The notes: generated from the letters alone by a model not told the origin. Shown: positions 33,990 to 42,822, counted from the first letter of the stretch. The stretch is 47,069 nucleotides of DNA from JACCTH01 sp050741915 (GCA_050741915.1 JBOGEX010000171.1:1-47069); one strand, 5' to 3'. Translations and numbers: made by a program.

Positions 33990-34408
33990 TGACAGAGAAG
34001 AGCCTCTAGGAGAGGCTCGGTAGAGTTTTCGCGATCGCCGCGGTGATTAACCATTTCAGTGACGCACTCATCAAGAATCCGATCGTCGGCCAAAACTCCA
34101 AGAACCCCGCTTTGCGAGAAGGGCACACAAAGCTGCTCGACAGGCGGCCGGGTCTGAAATTCATGCGGACCCTGTGGGTCTGCAACGTTGCAGGAGGACC
34201 TTTCGAGTAGCAAGAACCAAGCTAGGGATGTCACCGATCGGCTTTGGAAGAAGCTCATCGTCCAGCTCTTTTTCACTCCCGAGGAATTCGATGAAGTCGC
34301 ATCTGAGCTCGGGCGCACCCTCGACTTCGTCGGTGTTCCCGCAGGAGAAGGGAGAAGTACTTGCAGCCTTCGCGGCACACATACCGAGGGATCCGATTCG
34401 ATCGTAAG
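33990..34408 (+). pseudogene. Decayed group I truncated haemoglobin gene
   Basis: Pieces of one protein occur in order across all three plus-strand frames. Frame 0 from the ATG at 33990 (with GGGGAG upstream) gives MTEKSL, then a TAG where the family has Tyr, then ERLGRVFAIAAVINHFSDAL and on to LKFMRTLWVCNVAGGPFE. A 1-base loss near 34209 leads to ARTKLGMSPIG, an extra T near 34245 to LEEAHRPALF (proximal His region), an extra T near 34271 to FTPEEFDEVASELGRTLDF, and an extra G near 34345 to EKGEVLAAFAAH. This matches a truncated haemoglobin of about 130 aa. One nonsense codon and four indels mean no functional product. Confidence 0.82.
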
Positions 34409-34537
34409 GTACGGACGTTGCCTGGGATCCTTATCAGCTTTGCCCTCGACGCCCCGCTAAACACGATTAGCTCATAAAAACCCGGTCCGGGTGGCGACAT
34501 GTTGTCGAGCTTGTGCCAAGTAGTGCAGCGTTCTGTC

Positions 34538-35911
34538 CTACGGCAGGCGCCAGCCGAAGTAGGAATCGTCATATACAAACCGTCCTGCTTCGGCGACATA
34601 GTCGATTATTTTGGGAAGTCTCAAATCACGGGTCGATCCACATGGCTGACCGATGTGATCAACGATGTCATCGGTGAATTGACGGAGCAAACCAGCGGCC
34701 AGGGCTCGTTGTCCCGCTCCAAGTCCGCAGCGGTTGGCGTCAGTGACCCTTCCCAGCCAGGCCTGCACCTCTTCTACGGTCATCAGGTCCCCCTCACCCT
34801 GGTCGAGGTCACTAAACCGTTGGTGGATGGCGGCCGTGCCCAGCTTGCATGGAGGGCATTGCCCGCAAGATTCGATTGACAGGAATCGTGAAAGCACCGC
34901 CGTCGCTCTCAGCACACAGGCAGTGTCGTCGTACACGATCATGCCGCCAGATCCCAGGCCCGATCCGATCGATGCCATAGATCCGAAGTCCAGCGGCGTG
35001 TCCAGCAAACGCTCCGGGATGGGCGAATTGGAGACGCCCGGGAACACTGCATTGACCCGTCGGCCTTCCCGAAGCCCCTCACCAATCCCGTAGATCAGCC
35101 AGGAAAGCGGAGTGCCCATGGCGAGCTCGGCCACGGTCTCGTGCCGAACATCTCCGCTGATCGTGAAGACCATCGTCCCAGGGCTGTCAGGGGTTCCAGT
35201 CGACCGGAACCAATCCGGACCGTTGCGGAGGATATGCGGTACGTTGGACAGGGTCTCGACGTTGTTGACGACCGTCGGGTTGAAGCGATCATCCGCCCCG
35301 ATCGACGCGGCTCCTACCCCAAGTGCCATGTTGGTGTGGAGTCCGAGTACGTACGGCGGATACCAGCGGGGAAGGGGATCACGCCCTTCGATCGCCTCAA
35401 GCAGCGCCTTCTCCTCGCCTAGCAGGTAGTCGTCAGGCCCGGTCACCACCCTGACCGGGATCTCGCCGAGAAGGCCCGCCGCCCTCATCTCAGTTGCGGC
35501 GGTTTCCAACCTTCCCATCTCGAGCCCGTACTTCTCTTTGACTCCGATATATGCCTCGTCAGCCCCGATGGCGAAAGCGGCGATGGCAAGTCCCTCCACG
35601 AGCTGATACGGATTCGACCTAATCAACGCTCGATCCTTGAAGGTCCCCGGTTCGCCTTCGGCCGCGTTGCAGACCATGTAACGCCGTTGACCTTCCGGGG
35701 TGGCGGCCACCCCGCTCCACTTGAGTCCGGTGGGGAATCCGCCGCCGCCCCGCCCACGCAGACGCGCCCGGCGGACCTCGTCGATCGTCGAGTCGGGCCC
35801 AATCGTCAATGCCCGCCCCAAACCCGCGCCGCCTCCAGCCGAGATGTAACGGTCCAAAGACTCGATGGGGCCCTCGGTCAGCAGATAACTCTTGGTTCGA
35901 TCAGGGTTCAC
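34538..35911 (-). CDS. NuoF-like NADH:acceptor oxidoreductase subunit (FMN/4Fe-4S)
   Basis: 457-aa homologue of the complex I/hydrogenase/formate dehydrogenase NADH-binding subunit. The FMN/NADH site is RGRGGGGFPTGLKW with GEPGTFKDR, and the 4Fe-4S ligands are ESCGQCPPC plus the later Cys in NRCGLG. There are no neighbouring nuoE or nuoG-like genes, so this is an orphan and its partner is unknown. The start is GTG. It lies 13 bp downstream of gap, so the two may be cotranscribed, linking NADH use to glycolysis. Confidence 0.88.
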   Translation of the reverse strand: MNPDRTKSYLLTEGPIESLDRYISAGGGAGLGRALTIGPDSTIDEVRRARLRGRGGGGFPTGLKWSGVAATPEGQRRYMVCNAAEGEPGTFKDRALIRSNPYQLVEGLAIAAFAIGADEAYIGVKEKYGLEMGRLETAATEMRAAGLLGEIPVRVVTGPDDYLLGEEKALLEAIEGRDPLPRWYPPYVLGLHTNMALGVGAASIGADDRFNPTVVNNVETLSNVPHILRNGPDWFRSTGTPDSPGTMVFTISGDVRHETVAELAMGTPLSWLIYGIGEGLREGRRVNAVFPGVSNSPIPERLLDTPLDFGSMASIGSGLGSGGMIVYDDTACVLRATAVLSRFLSIESCGQCPPCKLGTAAIHQRFSDLDQGEGDLMTVEEVQAWLGRVTDANRCGLGAGQRALAAGLLRQFTDDIVDHIGQPCGSTRDLRLPKIIDYVAEAGRFVYDDSYFGWRLP

Positions 35912-35924
35912 CAGTCACCGCGTT

Positions 35925-36920
35925 TCAGCCCAATATCGCTGCTAGGTCGACCAGGCGTGCCGAATAGCCCCACTCGTTGTCGTACCAGGACACGACCTTG
36001 ACCACGTTGCCGCGCAGGACCATGGTTGATTGCGAGTCGACGATCGAAGAGTGGGGATCGCCGATAACGTCGCGGGAGACCAACGCCTCGTCTGTCACCC
36101 GCAGCACCCCGCGCATGCGGGCGCTCGCCGCCTCGTGGAAAGCGGCGTGCACCTCATCGACAGTGACGTTTCGTTCGAGGACGGCGGTTAGGTCCACCAC
36201 CGACCCATCCTCGACGGGGACTCGAAACGCCATCCCATCCATACGCCCTTCCAGCTCGGGCATGACTAGAGCCGTGGCCCTGGTGGCACCGGAAGTGGTG
36301 GGAACGATCGACAACGCCGCCGCCCGCCCGCGACGCCGCTTTCGGACGGGCTCGTCCATAAGCGACTGGCTGCTGGTGTAGGCGTGGATGGTGGACATCA
36401 TCATGTGTTCCACCCCGAAATTCTGATGGAGCACCTTGGCCACCGGGGCCAGGCAGTTGGTGGTGCAGGAGGCGTTGCTGACGACAAAATGTTGACCGGG
36501 GTCGAAGGTGTCTTCGTTGACACCGACCACGAACGTCGCGTCCGTGTCGTCCGAGGGTGCCGAGATGATCACCCGAGCCGCCCCGGCCGTGATATGCCCG
36601 GCGGCGGCGGAACGTGAGCGGAATGCCCCGCTCGCCTCTATTACCACCTCAACTCCCAGGTCCCCCCAGGGCAGACGACGCGGATCGGGCTCCTTCGCGA
36701 AACGAATCTCCTGCCCATCGACAACGAGGCCATTCCCCTCTGTCGACACTTTGCGCGGATACCACCCGTGGACCGAGTCATATTTGAGGAGGTAGGCGAG
36801 TTCCTCAACGTCGGACAAGTCGTTGACCCCCACGACCTCGAAACGATCGTCGCCAATGAAATGCTTGAAAGCGCAACGGCCGATACGGCCGAATCCGTTG
36901 ATACCGATTCGCGTCCTCAT
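35925..36920 (-). CDS. gap: Glyceraldehyde-3-phosphate dehydrogenase
   Basis: Type I GAPDH of about 331 aa. The NAD-binding Rossmann start is INGFGRIGRCAFKHF and the catalytic Cys is in SNASCTTNCLAPVAKVLH; the C-terminal WYDNEWGYS is typical. The open frame starts at 36965, but the ATG at 36918-36920 gives the usual N-terminus, with AAAGG nine bases upstream; another ATG at 36924-36926 is possible. It is probably followed in the transcript by the NuoF-like gene. It is not in a pgk-tpi operon here. Confidence 0.93.
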   Translation of the reverse strand: MRTRIGINGFGRIGRCAFKHFIGDDRFEVVGVNDLSDVEELAYLLKYDSVHGWYPRKVSTEGNGLVVDGQEIRFAKEPDPRRLPWGDLGVEVVIEASGAFRSRSAAAGHITAGAARVIISAPSDDTDATFVVGVNEDTFDPGQHFVVSNASCTTNCLAPVAKVLHQNFGVEHMMMSTIHAYTSSQSLMDEPVRKRRRGRAAALSIVPTTSGATRATALVMPELEGRMDGMAFRVPVEDGSVVDLTAVLERNVTVDEVHAAFHEAASARMRGVLRVTDEALVSRDVIGDPHSSIVDSQSTMVLRGNVVKVVSWYDNEWGYSARLVDLAAILG

Positions 36921-37133
36921 GATCATTTGCCTTTCGGTTCTCCTATGTTCAACGTACCCTCGCACATCTGTCAGCCGGGATCTCTCGTCAGCGGTGTCGC
37001 TCGCTCCGTCGGCACCACCGAGGTGTTAACCGCGAAAGACTCCATCGAGAGGCTCTGCCAGACACTGCGGGACAGGGAATGAACCGGCGTCGCGTCCCCC
37101 TGTAGGTGGCGGGATGGTCTGCGGTAGTCACCC

Positions 37134-37975
37134 CTACAAGGTGAGCCGTCTCTTCATCCAATTGATCAGGCCGCCTTCAAGGACGATCTCCACCTGGCGC
37201 TTGGATAGGTCGTGATTTGCAAGGAACGAGGTGCCCTGCGTGGCGTTGCTGACCTCCATCCGCTGGCCCAGCTGAAGGGCATCGCGCACCGCTTCAAAGA
37301 CCAGCACGTCGCCGTGCTCGATCGTTTGGTAATCGGCATGATCGATAAACGTCAAAGGCAGCACCCCAAAGTTGGGGAGGTTCTGCCAGTGGATGCGAGC
37401 GAAGGTCACCGCCAGCACAGCCCGCAGGCCAAGGTAACGGGGGGCCATGACGGCGTGCTCGCGGCTGGAGCCCTGCCCGTAGTTCGTGCCTCCGACCACC
37501 TTATGGCCACCCAGCGGCGCGATCCGTCGGGCCCGCTCCGGATAGGTCCCGTCGATCATCTCGAAGGAGAACTCAGCGATCTTGGGGATATTGGACCGGT
37601 AGGGCAGCACCCGGGCGCCGGCCGGCATTATCGCGTCGGTTGAGACGTCGTCGCCTACCTTCAAGAGCACCGGGAGTTCGAGCCGGGCAGGGAGCGGGTC
37701 GAACTCTGGGAGCGGGGCGAAATTGGGGCCCTTCACTAGGTCAACCCGGGGCCGATCGACATTCAAAGGTGGAACCAGCAGCATGTCGGTGTTGAGGATG
37801 GGCTGTTCGGGGTCGGCCACCTTCGGGTAGTCCATGTCAAGTGCTCGCGGATCGGTGATCAGCCCGGTAAGGGCCGAGGCGGCTGCCGTTTCGGGACTCA
37901 CCAGGTAGACCTTGTCCTCGCGGGTGCCCGAACGGCCTCTGCTGGTGCCCCTGTTCGGGGTGGGCCTCGACGCCA
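37134..37975 (-). pseudogene. C-terminal fragment of aconitate hydratase
   Basis: About 270 residues of an aconitase C-terminus remain, beginning near NRGTSRGRSGTREDKVYLVSPE. The swivel domain follows, with DDVSTDAIMPAGARVLPYRSN, and GGTNYGQGSSREHAVMAPRYLG. It resembles the roughly 640-aa monofunctional aconitases. The N-terminal two-thirds, including the 4Fe-4S Cys ligands, are absent. Upstream on the minus strand the frame stays open but runs antisense through an MFS transporter remnant, so it is not aconitase. The fragment cannot be an active enzyme. Confidence 0.85.
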
Positions 37976-38000
37976 TGCACGAGCGCGGATTCGTACCCCG

Positions 38001-38806
38001 ACCCTCCGGCCTACGACGATCGCGGTCGAGATGAGAGCGATCACAGGGGCGAGCGTCGTGTACGGGTGGCGTAACCGATCCTTGAAGCTGATGATTATGG
38101 TCTCCTTCCTCCAGTTGGGGCTCCTGTCGTGGGCGTTCTACGTGTGGCAGCCCTACTTTCTCGGCCTGCTCGACCAGAAAATGGTGTGGCTGGCCAGGGT
38201 CGTTGGAGTCGCGCTGGCTCTGGCAACCATGATGGGCAATGGCCTCGTCGAGTGGTTGGCGCGCTTCTGTGGCCGCCGCACCACTCTGCTCCTTGTGGGA
38301 CTCGACCATCCAGGCCGGGGCCGCCGTTCGGGTCGGCTTTACAGGATCAGTCGGGATAGCAATCGCTCTCCTGGTCCTGTCCATGGCCACGACCGGAGTG
38401 GTGGGACCGGTGAAGCGCCTTCCAACACGAGACCATCCCGAGCGAGCAACGGGCCACGGTTGTCTCCTTTGATGCGCTGTTCGGGAACGCCGGAGGCACG
38501 GTCGGCCAAGTCGGGCTCGGCTACCTCTCCAAAACGGGTTCGATCGCCGGAGGCTACGTCGGTGGTGGCCTGGCGGTGATCCTGGGCGTTCCTCTCCTTC
38601 TGACCCTGCGCCGCCTCGATCGTCCCGCCGACCTAGTCGTCGGGCGGACCTGGACGGCGAGGCACATGCGCCGCCCACGGATTGCCCGAGACGGCAATCG
38701 ACACCACACCTCGCCAGCCGCCCCAACCCGCAGCTCATGGACATGGGTCCTGATGTGCCTAGGACCGTCAACCCTCCAACGAAGTCAACGTTTCAAGCCA
38801 GAATGA
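38001..38806 (+). pseudogene. C-terminal half of an MFS transporter, frameshifted
   Basis: The plus strand from about 38001 encodes the central loop and TM7 onward of a major facilitator transporter (ITGASVVYGWRNRSLKLMIM and then YVWQPYFLGLLDQ). A frameshift near 38303 moves the reading frame to IQAGAAVRVGFTGSVGIAIALL. A second near 38415 moves it to PSEQRATVVSFDALFGNAGG and the last helices, ending at the TGA 38804-38806. TM1-6 are missing. The segment abuts the aconitase fragment, and both have lost their 5' ends at the same place. Confidence 0.8.
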
Positions 38807-38829
38807 GACCCTGAAGGAGGCGCATCGAT

Positions 38830-40398
38830 ATGGGCGCAGAAGTCAACTTGGTTGGTCCCGACCTGACTAGCGAAGGAATTCCAATCGATGCCATCGGCGA
38901 CGAAATCCCGGCGGTAGGTCACGTCGACGGCAAGCCCGTCATCGTCATCCGCACCTCGCGGGGGTGGTTGCGCGCCGTCGCTGGCCGCTGCACCCACTAC
39001 GGTGGCCCGCTCGGAGAAGGACTCTGCGACGGGCAGCGGATCCATTGTCCCTGGCATCACGCTGTCTTTGATCTTGAAACCGGCGAAGCAGTCGGGGCGC
39101 CCGCCCTTAACCCGATCCGCTTGTACAAGACCACAGAGCGGAACGGGCGGGTCTATGTCACGGGACCAGTCGACCCCCCAATCCCTCACCGGACCCCACG
39201 GGTCATACCGGAATCGGTGGTGATCATCGGCGCTGGGGCAGCAGGCGCCGCCGCCGCAGAAACGCTCCGCCGGCTCGGCTACACCAACCCGATCACTCTC
39301 ATCGGTGAAGAGTCCCCGGTCGACAGGCCCAACCTGTCGAAGGATTACCTGGCGGGAACCGCACCCGAAGAATGGATGCCCCTCCGCCGTCCCGAGTTCT
39401 ATCAGCAACACAAAATCTCTCTGGTCACAGGACAGAGGGTGGTCGCCATCGATCGCGACCTAAGGCGAGTCGAACTCGACGACGGACGCCAGGTCCATTA
39501 CGGGGCGCTTCTCCTTGCTCCGGGCGCCGAACCAAGGCGCCTCAATATCACAGGCGCCGACCAGCCACACGTCCATTATCTGAGATCACTCGAGGACAGC
39601 CGGCGAATCATCACTGCTACCGACGGATCCGCCCAAGCCGCGATTGTCGGAGCCGGTTTCATAGGGTTGGAGGTGGCCGCCTCGTTACGCCAACGCGGAC
39701 TCGAAGTGGTTGTGATCGGACCCGAGGACGTTCCGCTCGCAAAAGTCCTTGGGGCAAGCCTGGGAGGCTTTGTCCGCGATCTGCACCTAGAGCACGGCGT
39801 TGGATTCCATCTCGGACAAAACGCAACCGAAATCCGCGCAGGCGAAGTCGTCCTCGACGATGAAACCGTCATCCCTGCCGACCTGGTCGTGATCGGGATC
39901 GGAGTAATCCCCCGCACCGACCTGGCCGAGCGTGCCGGCCTCGAGGTCGAAGGCGGCATCCTGGTTGACGACCGACTGCGGACCAGCGACCCCCATATCT
40001 GGGCGGCCGGCGATGTGGCCCGCTACCCCGATCCTCGAGCCGGACTAGTCCGGATCGAGCACTGGGTGCTGGCGGAGCGGCAAGGCCAAACCGTCGCCCA
40101 TAACATCCTCGGTGACGACATCGCCTTCACCGAGCCGCCGTTCTTCTGGTCACAGCACTACGACATCCCAATCAATATCACCGGACACGCCGACGATTGG
40201 GAGGAAGAGATCGTCGTGGGCGACCCTTATAAACGAGACGTCATTGTCGGCTACCGCATGGCCGGCGTCATCCAGGCCATCGCCACCATTTACCGAGACC
40301 TCGACAGCCTCCGCGCCGAACGCGCCCTGGCATTAAACGACCAGGCCACCCTCAGACGACTCCTCGCCGACAAACATGACACTGCAAAGGAACCTTAA
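38830..40398 (+). CDS. Rieske-FAD ferredoxin reductase (Rieske domain fused to NAD(P)H:ferredoxin reductase)
   Basis: 522-aa fusion. Residues about 25-115 are a Rieske 2Fe-2S domain with ligands Cys54, His56, Cys73, His76 (CTHYGG and CPWHH). Residues about 125 onward are a pyridine nucleotide-disulfide reductase: FAD motif VIIGAGAAGAAAAE, NAD(P)H motif AAIVGAGFIGLEVAASL, and a second FAD motif WAAGDVARY. A reductase C-terminal dimer domain follows. The architecture resembles AIFM3-like proteins. ATG start with AAGGAGG nine bases upstream. It probably passes electrons from NAD(P)H to a ferredoxin or oxygenase, perhaps the Rieske ferredoxin at 41838. Transaldolase starts directly after its stop. 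Confidence 0.92.
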   Translation: MGAEVNLVGPDLTSEGIPIDAIGDEIPAVGHVDGKPVIVIRTSRGWLRAVAGRCTHYGGPLGEGLCDGQRIHCPWHHAVFDLETGEAVGAPALNPIRLYKTTERNGRVYVTGPVDPPIPHRTPRVIPESVVIIGAGAAGAAAAETLRRLGYTNPITLIGEESPVDRPNLSKDYLAGTAPEEWMPLRRPEFYQQHKISLVTGQRVVAIDRDLRRVELDDGRQVHYGALLLAPGAEPRRLNITGADQPHVHYLRSLEDSRRIITATDGSAQAAIVGAGFIGLEVAASLRQRGLEVVVIGPEDVPLAKVLGASLGGFVRDLHLEHGVGFHLGQNATEIRAGEVVLDDETVIPADLVVIGIGVIPRTDLAERAGLEVEGGILVDDRLRTSDPHIWAAGDVARYPDPRAGLVRIEHWVLAERQGQTVAHNILGDDIAFTEPPFFWSQHYDIPINITGHADDWEEEIVVGDPYKRDVIVGYRMAGVIQAIATIYRDLDSLRAERALALNDQATLRRLLADKHDTAKEP

Positions 40399-41505
40399 AT
40401 GACCCGCCTACAAGAGCTACACACCGCCCACGGGCAGAGCCCCTGGCTCGACAACCTCACCAGGGACTACTTCCGTAACGGCAAACTCGAAAATCTAATC
40501 GGTGAAGGCATCCGTGGGGTAACTGCCAACCCCACCACCTTCGCTCACGCTATCACCGGAACCGACGCCTACGACACCCAGCTCGCCGCGCTCCTCTCCG
40601 CCGATCCGACGATCGAAGCCGCCTACTGGCAACTCGTCATCGACGACACCGAAGACGCACTCAACCTGTTCCGGCCCGTCCACCAAGCCAGCGACTGCAC
40701 GGACGGATTCGTGTCCCTCGAAATCGCTCCCGAACTCGCCGCCGATACCGTCGCCACCATCAACTCCGTCCGGGACGTCCAACGATGGATCGACCGCCCC
40801 AACCTGATGGTCAAGATTCCCGCCACCGACGCCGGCATCCCCGCCATCCAAGCGATGACCGCCGAAGGTCACAACATCAATATCACCCTTATCTTCTCGC
40901 TCGGCCGCTATGAACAGGTCATTGAGGCCTACCTCACCGGCCTCGAATCACTCCTCAAGTCGGGTGGCGACATCTCACAGGTGCACAGCGTCGCCTCATT
41001 CTTTGTCAGCCGCGTCGACACCGAAGTGGACCGTCGACTCGAAGCGGTCGGAACCGACCAGGCCCTCTCCCTGCGAGGCCTGGCTGCCATCGCCCAAGCC
41101 AAGCTCGCCTACCAGTTGTTCCGCACCAGATTCGCATCGGAGCGTTGGGAACGGCTCCGAGCGGTTGGCGCCCGACCCCAGCGGCCACTGTGGGCGTCAA
41201 CCTCGACCAAGAGCCCGAACTATCCAGACACGATGTACGTTGACGAGCTCATCGGACCTGACACCGTCACCACGCTCACCGAAACCACCATCGCCGCATT
41301 CAACGACCATGGCACCTTGACCCAGACCATCGACCAGTACCCGGACCGAGCTGCCCGCTCCCTACACCAGATCGCCGAACTCGGAATCGATATGCACGAG
41401 GTTACGGCGGTCCTCGAGCGTCAAGGCATCGAGCGGTTCCGCACCGATCAAATGACCGCGTTCGACGCCCTCCACCACAAGGCAAGCGCCATCGCAGTTC
41501 ACTGA
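40399..41505 (+). CDS. tal: Transaldolase
   Basis: 368-aa pentose phosphate enzyme moving dihydroxyacetone units between sugar phosphates. The Schiff-base Lys lies in NLMVKIPATDAGIPAIQAM, and the family stretch QRPLWASTSTKSPNYPDT is complete. Length fits actinobacterial Tal. The ATG at 40399 touches the reductase stop with no gap, so it is translated from the same message. Its partner transketolase is not in the window, so this pairing with a Rieske reductase is unusual. Confidence 0.94.
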   Translation: MTRLQELHTAHGQSPWLDNLTRDYFRNGKLENLIGEGIRGVTANPTTFAHAITGTDAYDTQLAALLSADPTIEAAYWQLVIDDTEDALNLFRPVHQASDCTDGFVSLEIAPELAADTVATINSVRDVQRWIDRPNLMVKIPATDAGIPAIQAMTAEGHNINITLIFSLGRYEQVIEAYLTGLESLLKSGGDISQVHSVASFFVSRVDTEVDRRLEAVGTDQALSLRGLAAIAQAKLAYQLFRTRFASERWERLRAVGARPQRPLWASTSTKSPNYPDTMYVDELIGPDTVTTLTETTIAAFNDHGTLTQTIDQYPDRAARSLHQIAELGIDMHEVTAVLERQGIERFRTDQMTAFDALHHKASAIAVH

Positions 41506-41520
41506 TCATGCGCGGGTACT

Positions 41521-41549
41521 TTGACAAACTAGACAGTCGGGGACATAAC
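41521..41549 (+). promoter_or_regulatory. Possible sigma-70-type promoter downstream of tal
   Basis: A perfect -35 box TTGACA (41521-41526) is followed after 17 bases by CATAAC (41544-41549, 4 of 6 matches to TATAAT). It lies in the 332-bp gene-free gap between tal and the Rieske ferredoxin gene at 41838 and could drive the latter with a long leader of about 280 bases. The rest of the gap shows no gene. Confidence 0.35.
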
Positions 41550-41837
41550 TCCGGCTCGACCATCCGATGGAACTGAGGGCCGCGAGTTCGCACACGCCGT
41601 CTAATTCCACGAGTCTCGGGTGGTGTGTCACCGATCGACAGGTAACCCGGCCTGTCGCACCCCTCGACCCGGACCAGAAGATCTGGCTCGCCAACCAGCC
41701 GGGCTGGGCGGCGGCGAACGTTCCAAAGGAGGGCCCCCAAGATGGTGGCCAGCCCTACCACTAGGATCGGCGGGAATGTTTGTCTCCGATTGGAGGCGTG
41801 CAAGGGCCCGATCGGAAAGCGGAAGAAGGGTTAAGCC

Positions 41838-42146
41838 GTGGCTGAGTTCGTGACCGTGGCCGCTGTACATAGCCTCGAGGGCAAGGAGTTGGCTGCGTTT
41901 GCAGTGAAGGGCAGCCAGATCGCCGTGGCGAACGTAGCTGGCTCCTTCTACGCGTTCAGCGATACGTGCACCCACCTCCAATGTTCCCTCACCGAGGGGG
42001 AGCTTGAAGGAACGACCGTGACCTGTAGCTGCCACGGCAGCCAATTCGACGTCACAACCGGCGCCGTGCTGAGGGGACCTGCCCGAGACCCGGAGAGAAG
42101 CTACGCAACCCGCGTCGAAAACGGCGTCCTCCAAGTCGAGGTCTGA
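41838..42146 (+). CDS. Rieske 2Fe-2S ferredoxin
   Basis: 102-aa soluble Rieske ferredoxin of the NirD/dioxygenase-ferredoxin type. Cluster ligands are Cys44 and His46 (CTHLQC) and Cys63 and His66 (CSCHG). No signal peptide. It is a single-domain electron carrier and a plausible partner of the Rieske-FAD reductase at 38830. The GTG start has AGAAGGG upstream. It is separated from tal by 332 bp, so it has its own promoter or a long leader. Confidence 0.93.
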   Translation: MAEFVTVAAVHSLEGKELAAFAVKGSQIAVANVAGSFYAFSDTCTHLQCSLTEGELEGTTVTCSCHGSQFDVTTGAVLRGPARDPERSYATRVENGVLQVEV

Positions 42147-42164
42147 TCTCGCGGACAGCTCCTC

Positions 42165-42479
42165 TCAGACCTCCACGCCGGAGGCGAAGATGAACGGCGA
42201 GGTGATTACCTCCATCGAAACGTCGGGACCCGAGACCCGCACGGACTGATCGACAATCGTCACGATCGTGGTGCCGATGGCCCGAATCAAACCGCCTTCT
42301 GGAGAGGTTGGAACGCAGTGGCTTCGTGGACAGATCGCCGCATTCCACCTCCGGAGAGTTAACGGTTTATCGAGGGGATTGCGGCGCGCCTGAGAAGCGT
42401 CCTCCGGCAGGACACCGAGTGACTCACCCAACCGGGGCCAGGATGAACGAGAACTCACCATAAGTAAACTCTTGGACAA
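42165..42479 (-). pseudogene. Possible remnant of an unknown coding sequence
   Basis: In the 676-bp region without a clear gene (42147-42822), the minus strand is open for 104 codons. The last 40 or so residues (IRAIGTTIVTIVDQSVRVSG onward) have a protein-like hydrophobic pattern and GC-rich third positions, while the upstream part does not. It may be the 3' end of a gene cut off when the island inserted. It is not recognised, and a chance frame is possible. Confidence 0.25.
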
Positions 42480-42491
42480 GGGTTTTCGGAG

Positions 42492-42536
42492 TGGGCGCTA
42501 CGGGGTTCGAACCAGAGACCTCTGCCGTGTGAAGGC
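42492..42536 (-). other. 3'-half remnant of tRNA-Val(CAC); probable island attachment site
   Basis: Read on the minus strand, these 45 bases match the 3' half of a tRNA-Val. The anticodon loop TTCACAC (anticodon CAC at 42529-42531) is flanked by the 3-bp inner stem GCC/GGC. The T-arm contains GGTTCGAACC and the 3' acceptor strand is GCGCCCA. The 5' half (acceptor 5' strand and D-arm) is absent, and part of the T-stem is mismatched, so it is not a functional tRNA. Such 3' tRNA copies are the usual scar (att) of integration into a tRNA gene, with the element on the missing-5' side, here to the right. Confidence 0.75.
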
Positions 42537-42822
42537 GATTCATAGGGTTCTTAGGACATCGGGCAACGACCAGAAATAGCCTCTGACCTGGGGTTTTGCT
42601 ACTCATTGACACCTATCGATTCGCGGCGTTTCTCAGCAAAACGCGTCCTATGCGCGTCCTGGCCGCTGTCGGGTGAGGGGTTACCCTGCCTACGGTTCCT
42701 TTCGACCGGCGGCGAGCTTTTTGGAGCCGTGCTCTGCCTGGACGCGGCACTGGTCGTCAGCGCCTCGCGCGGCTGGCATCGGGTACACCGTCAGATGACC
42801 TGATGGGTTGGCCAGGTCGGAA

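Noticed and set aside
33851..34378. A 175-aa minus-strand open frame after the beta-propeller gene
   Set aside because: It lies antisense to the reconstructed truncated-haemoglobin pseudogene, which explains the sequence much better.
33990..34408. TAG read as an amino acid in the haemoglobin gene (two in-frame TAGs at Tyr positions)
   Set aside because: TAG ends other intact genes here (for example thrS and aspS), and the second TAG is explained by a one-base deletion, so recoding is unnecessary.
36768..37082. Plus-strand 104-aa open frame over the gap 5' end
   Set aside because: Most of it is antisense to gap and it has no recognisable domain or ribosome-binding site.
37134..38771. One 545-codon open frame on the minus strand as a single long protein
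   Set aside because: Only the part below about 37975 is aconitase-like; the rest is antisense to a recognisable MFS transporter and is Arg/Gly/Ser-rich, as expected for a shadow frame.
42424..42612. 62-aa minus-strand open frame at the tRNA remnant
   Set aside because: Its HTAEVSGSNPVAPT stretch is simply the translation of the tRNA 3' half.
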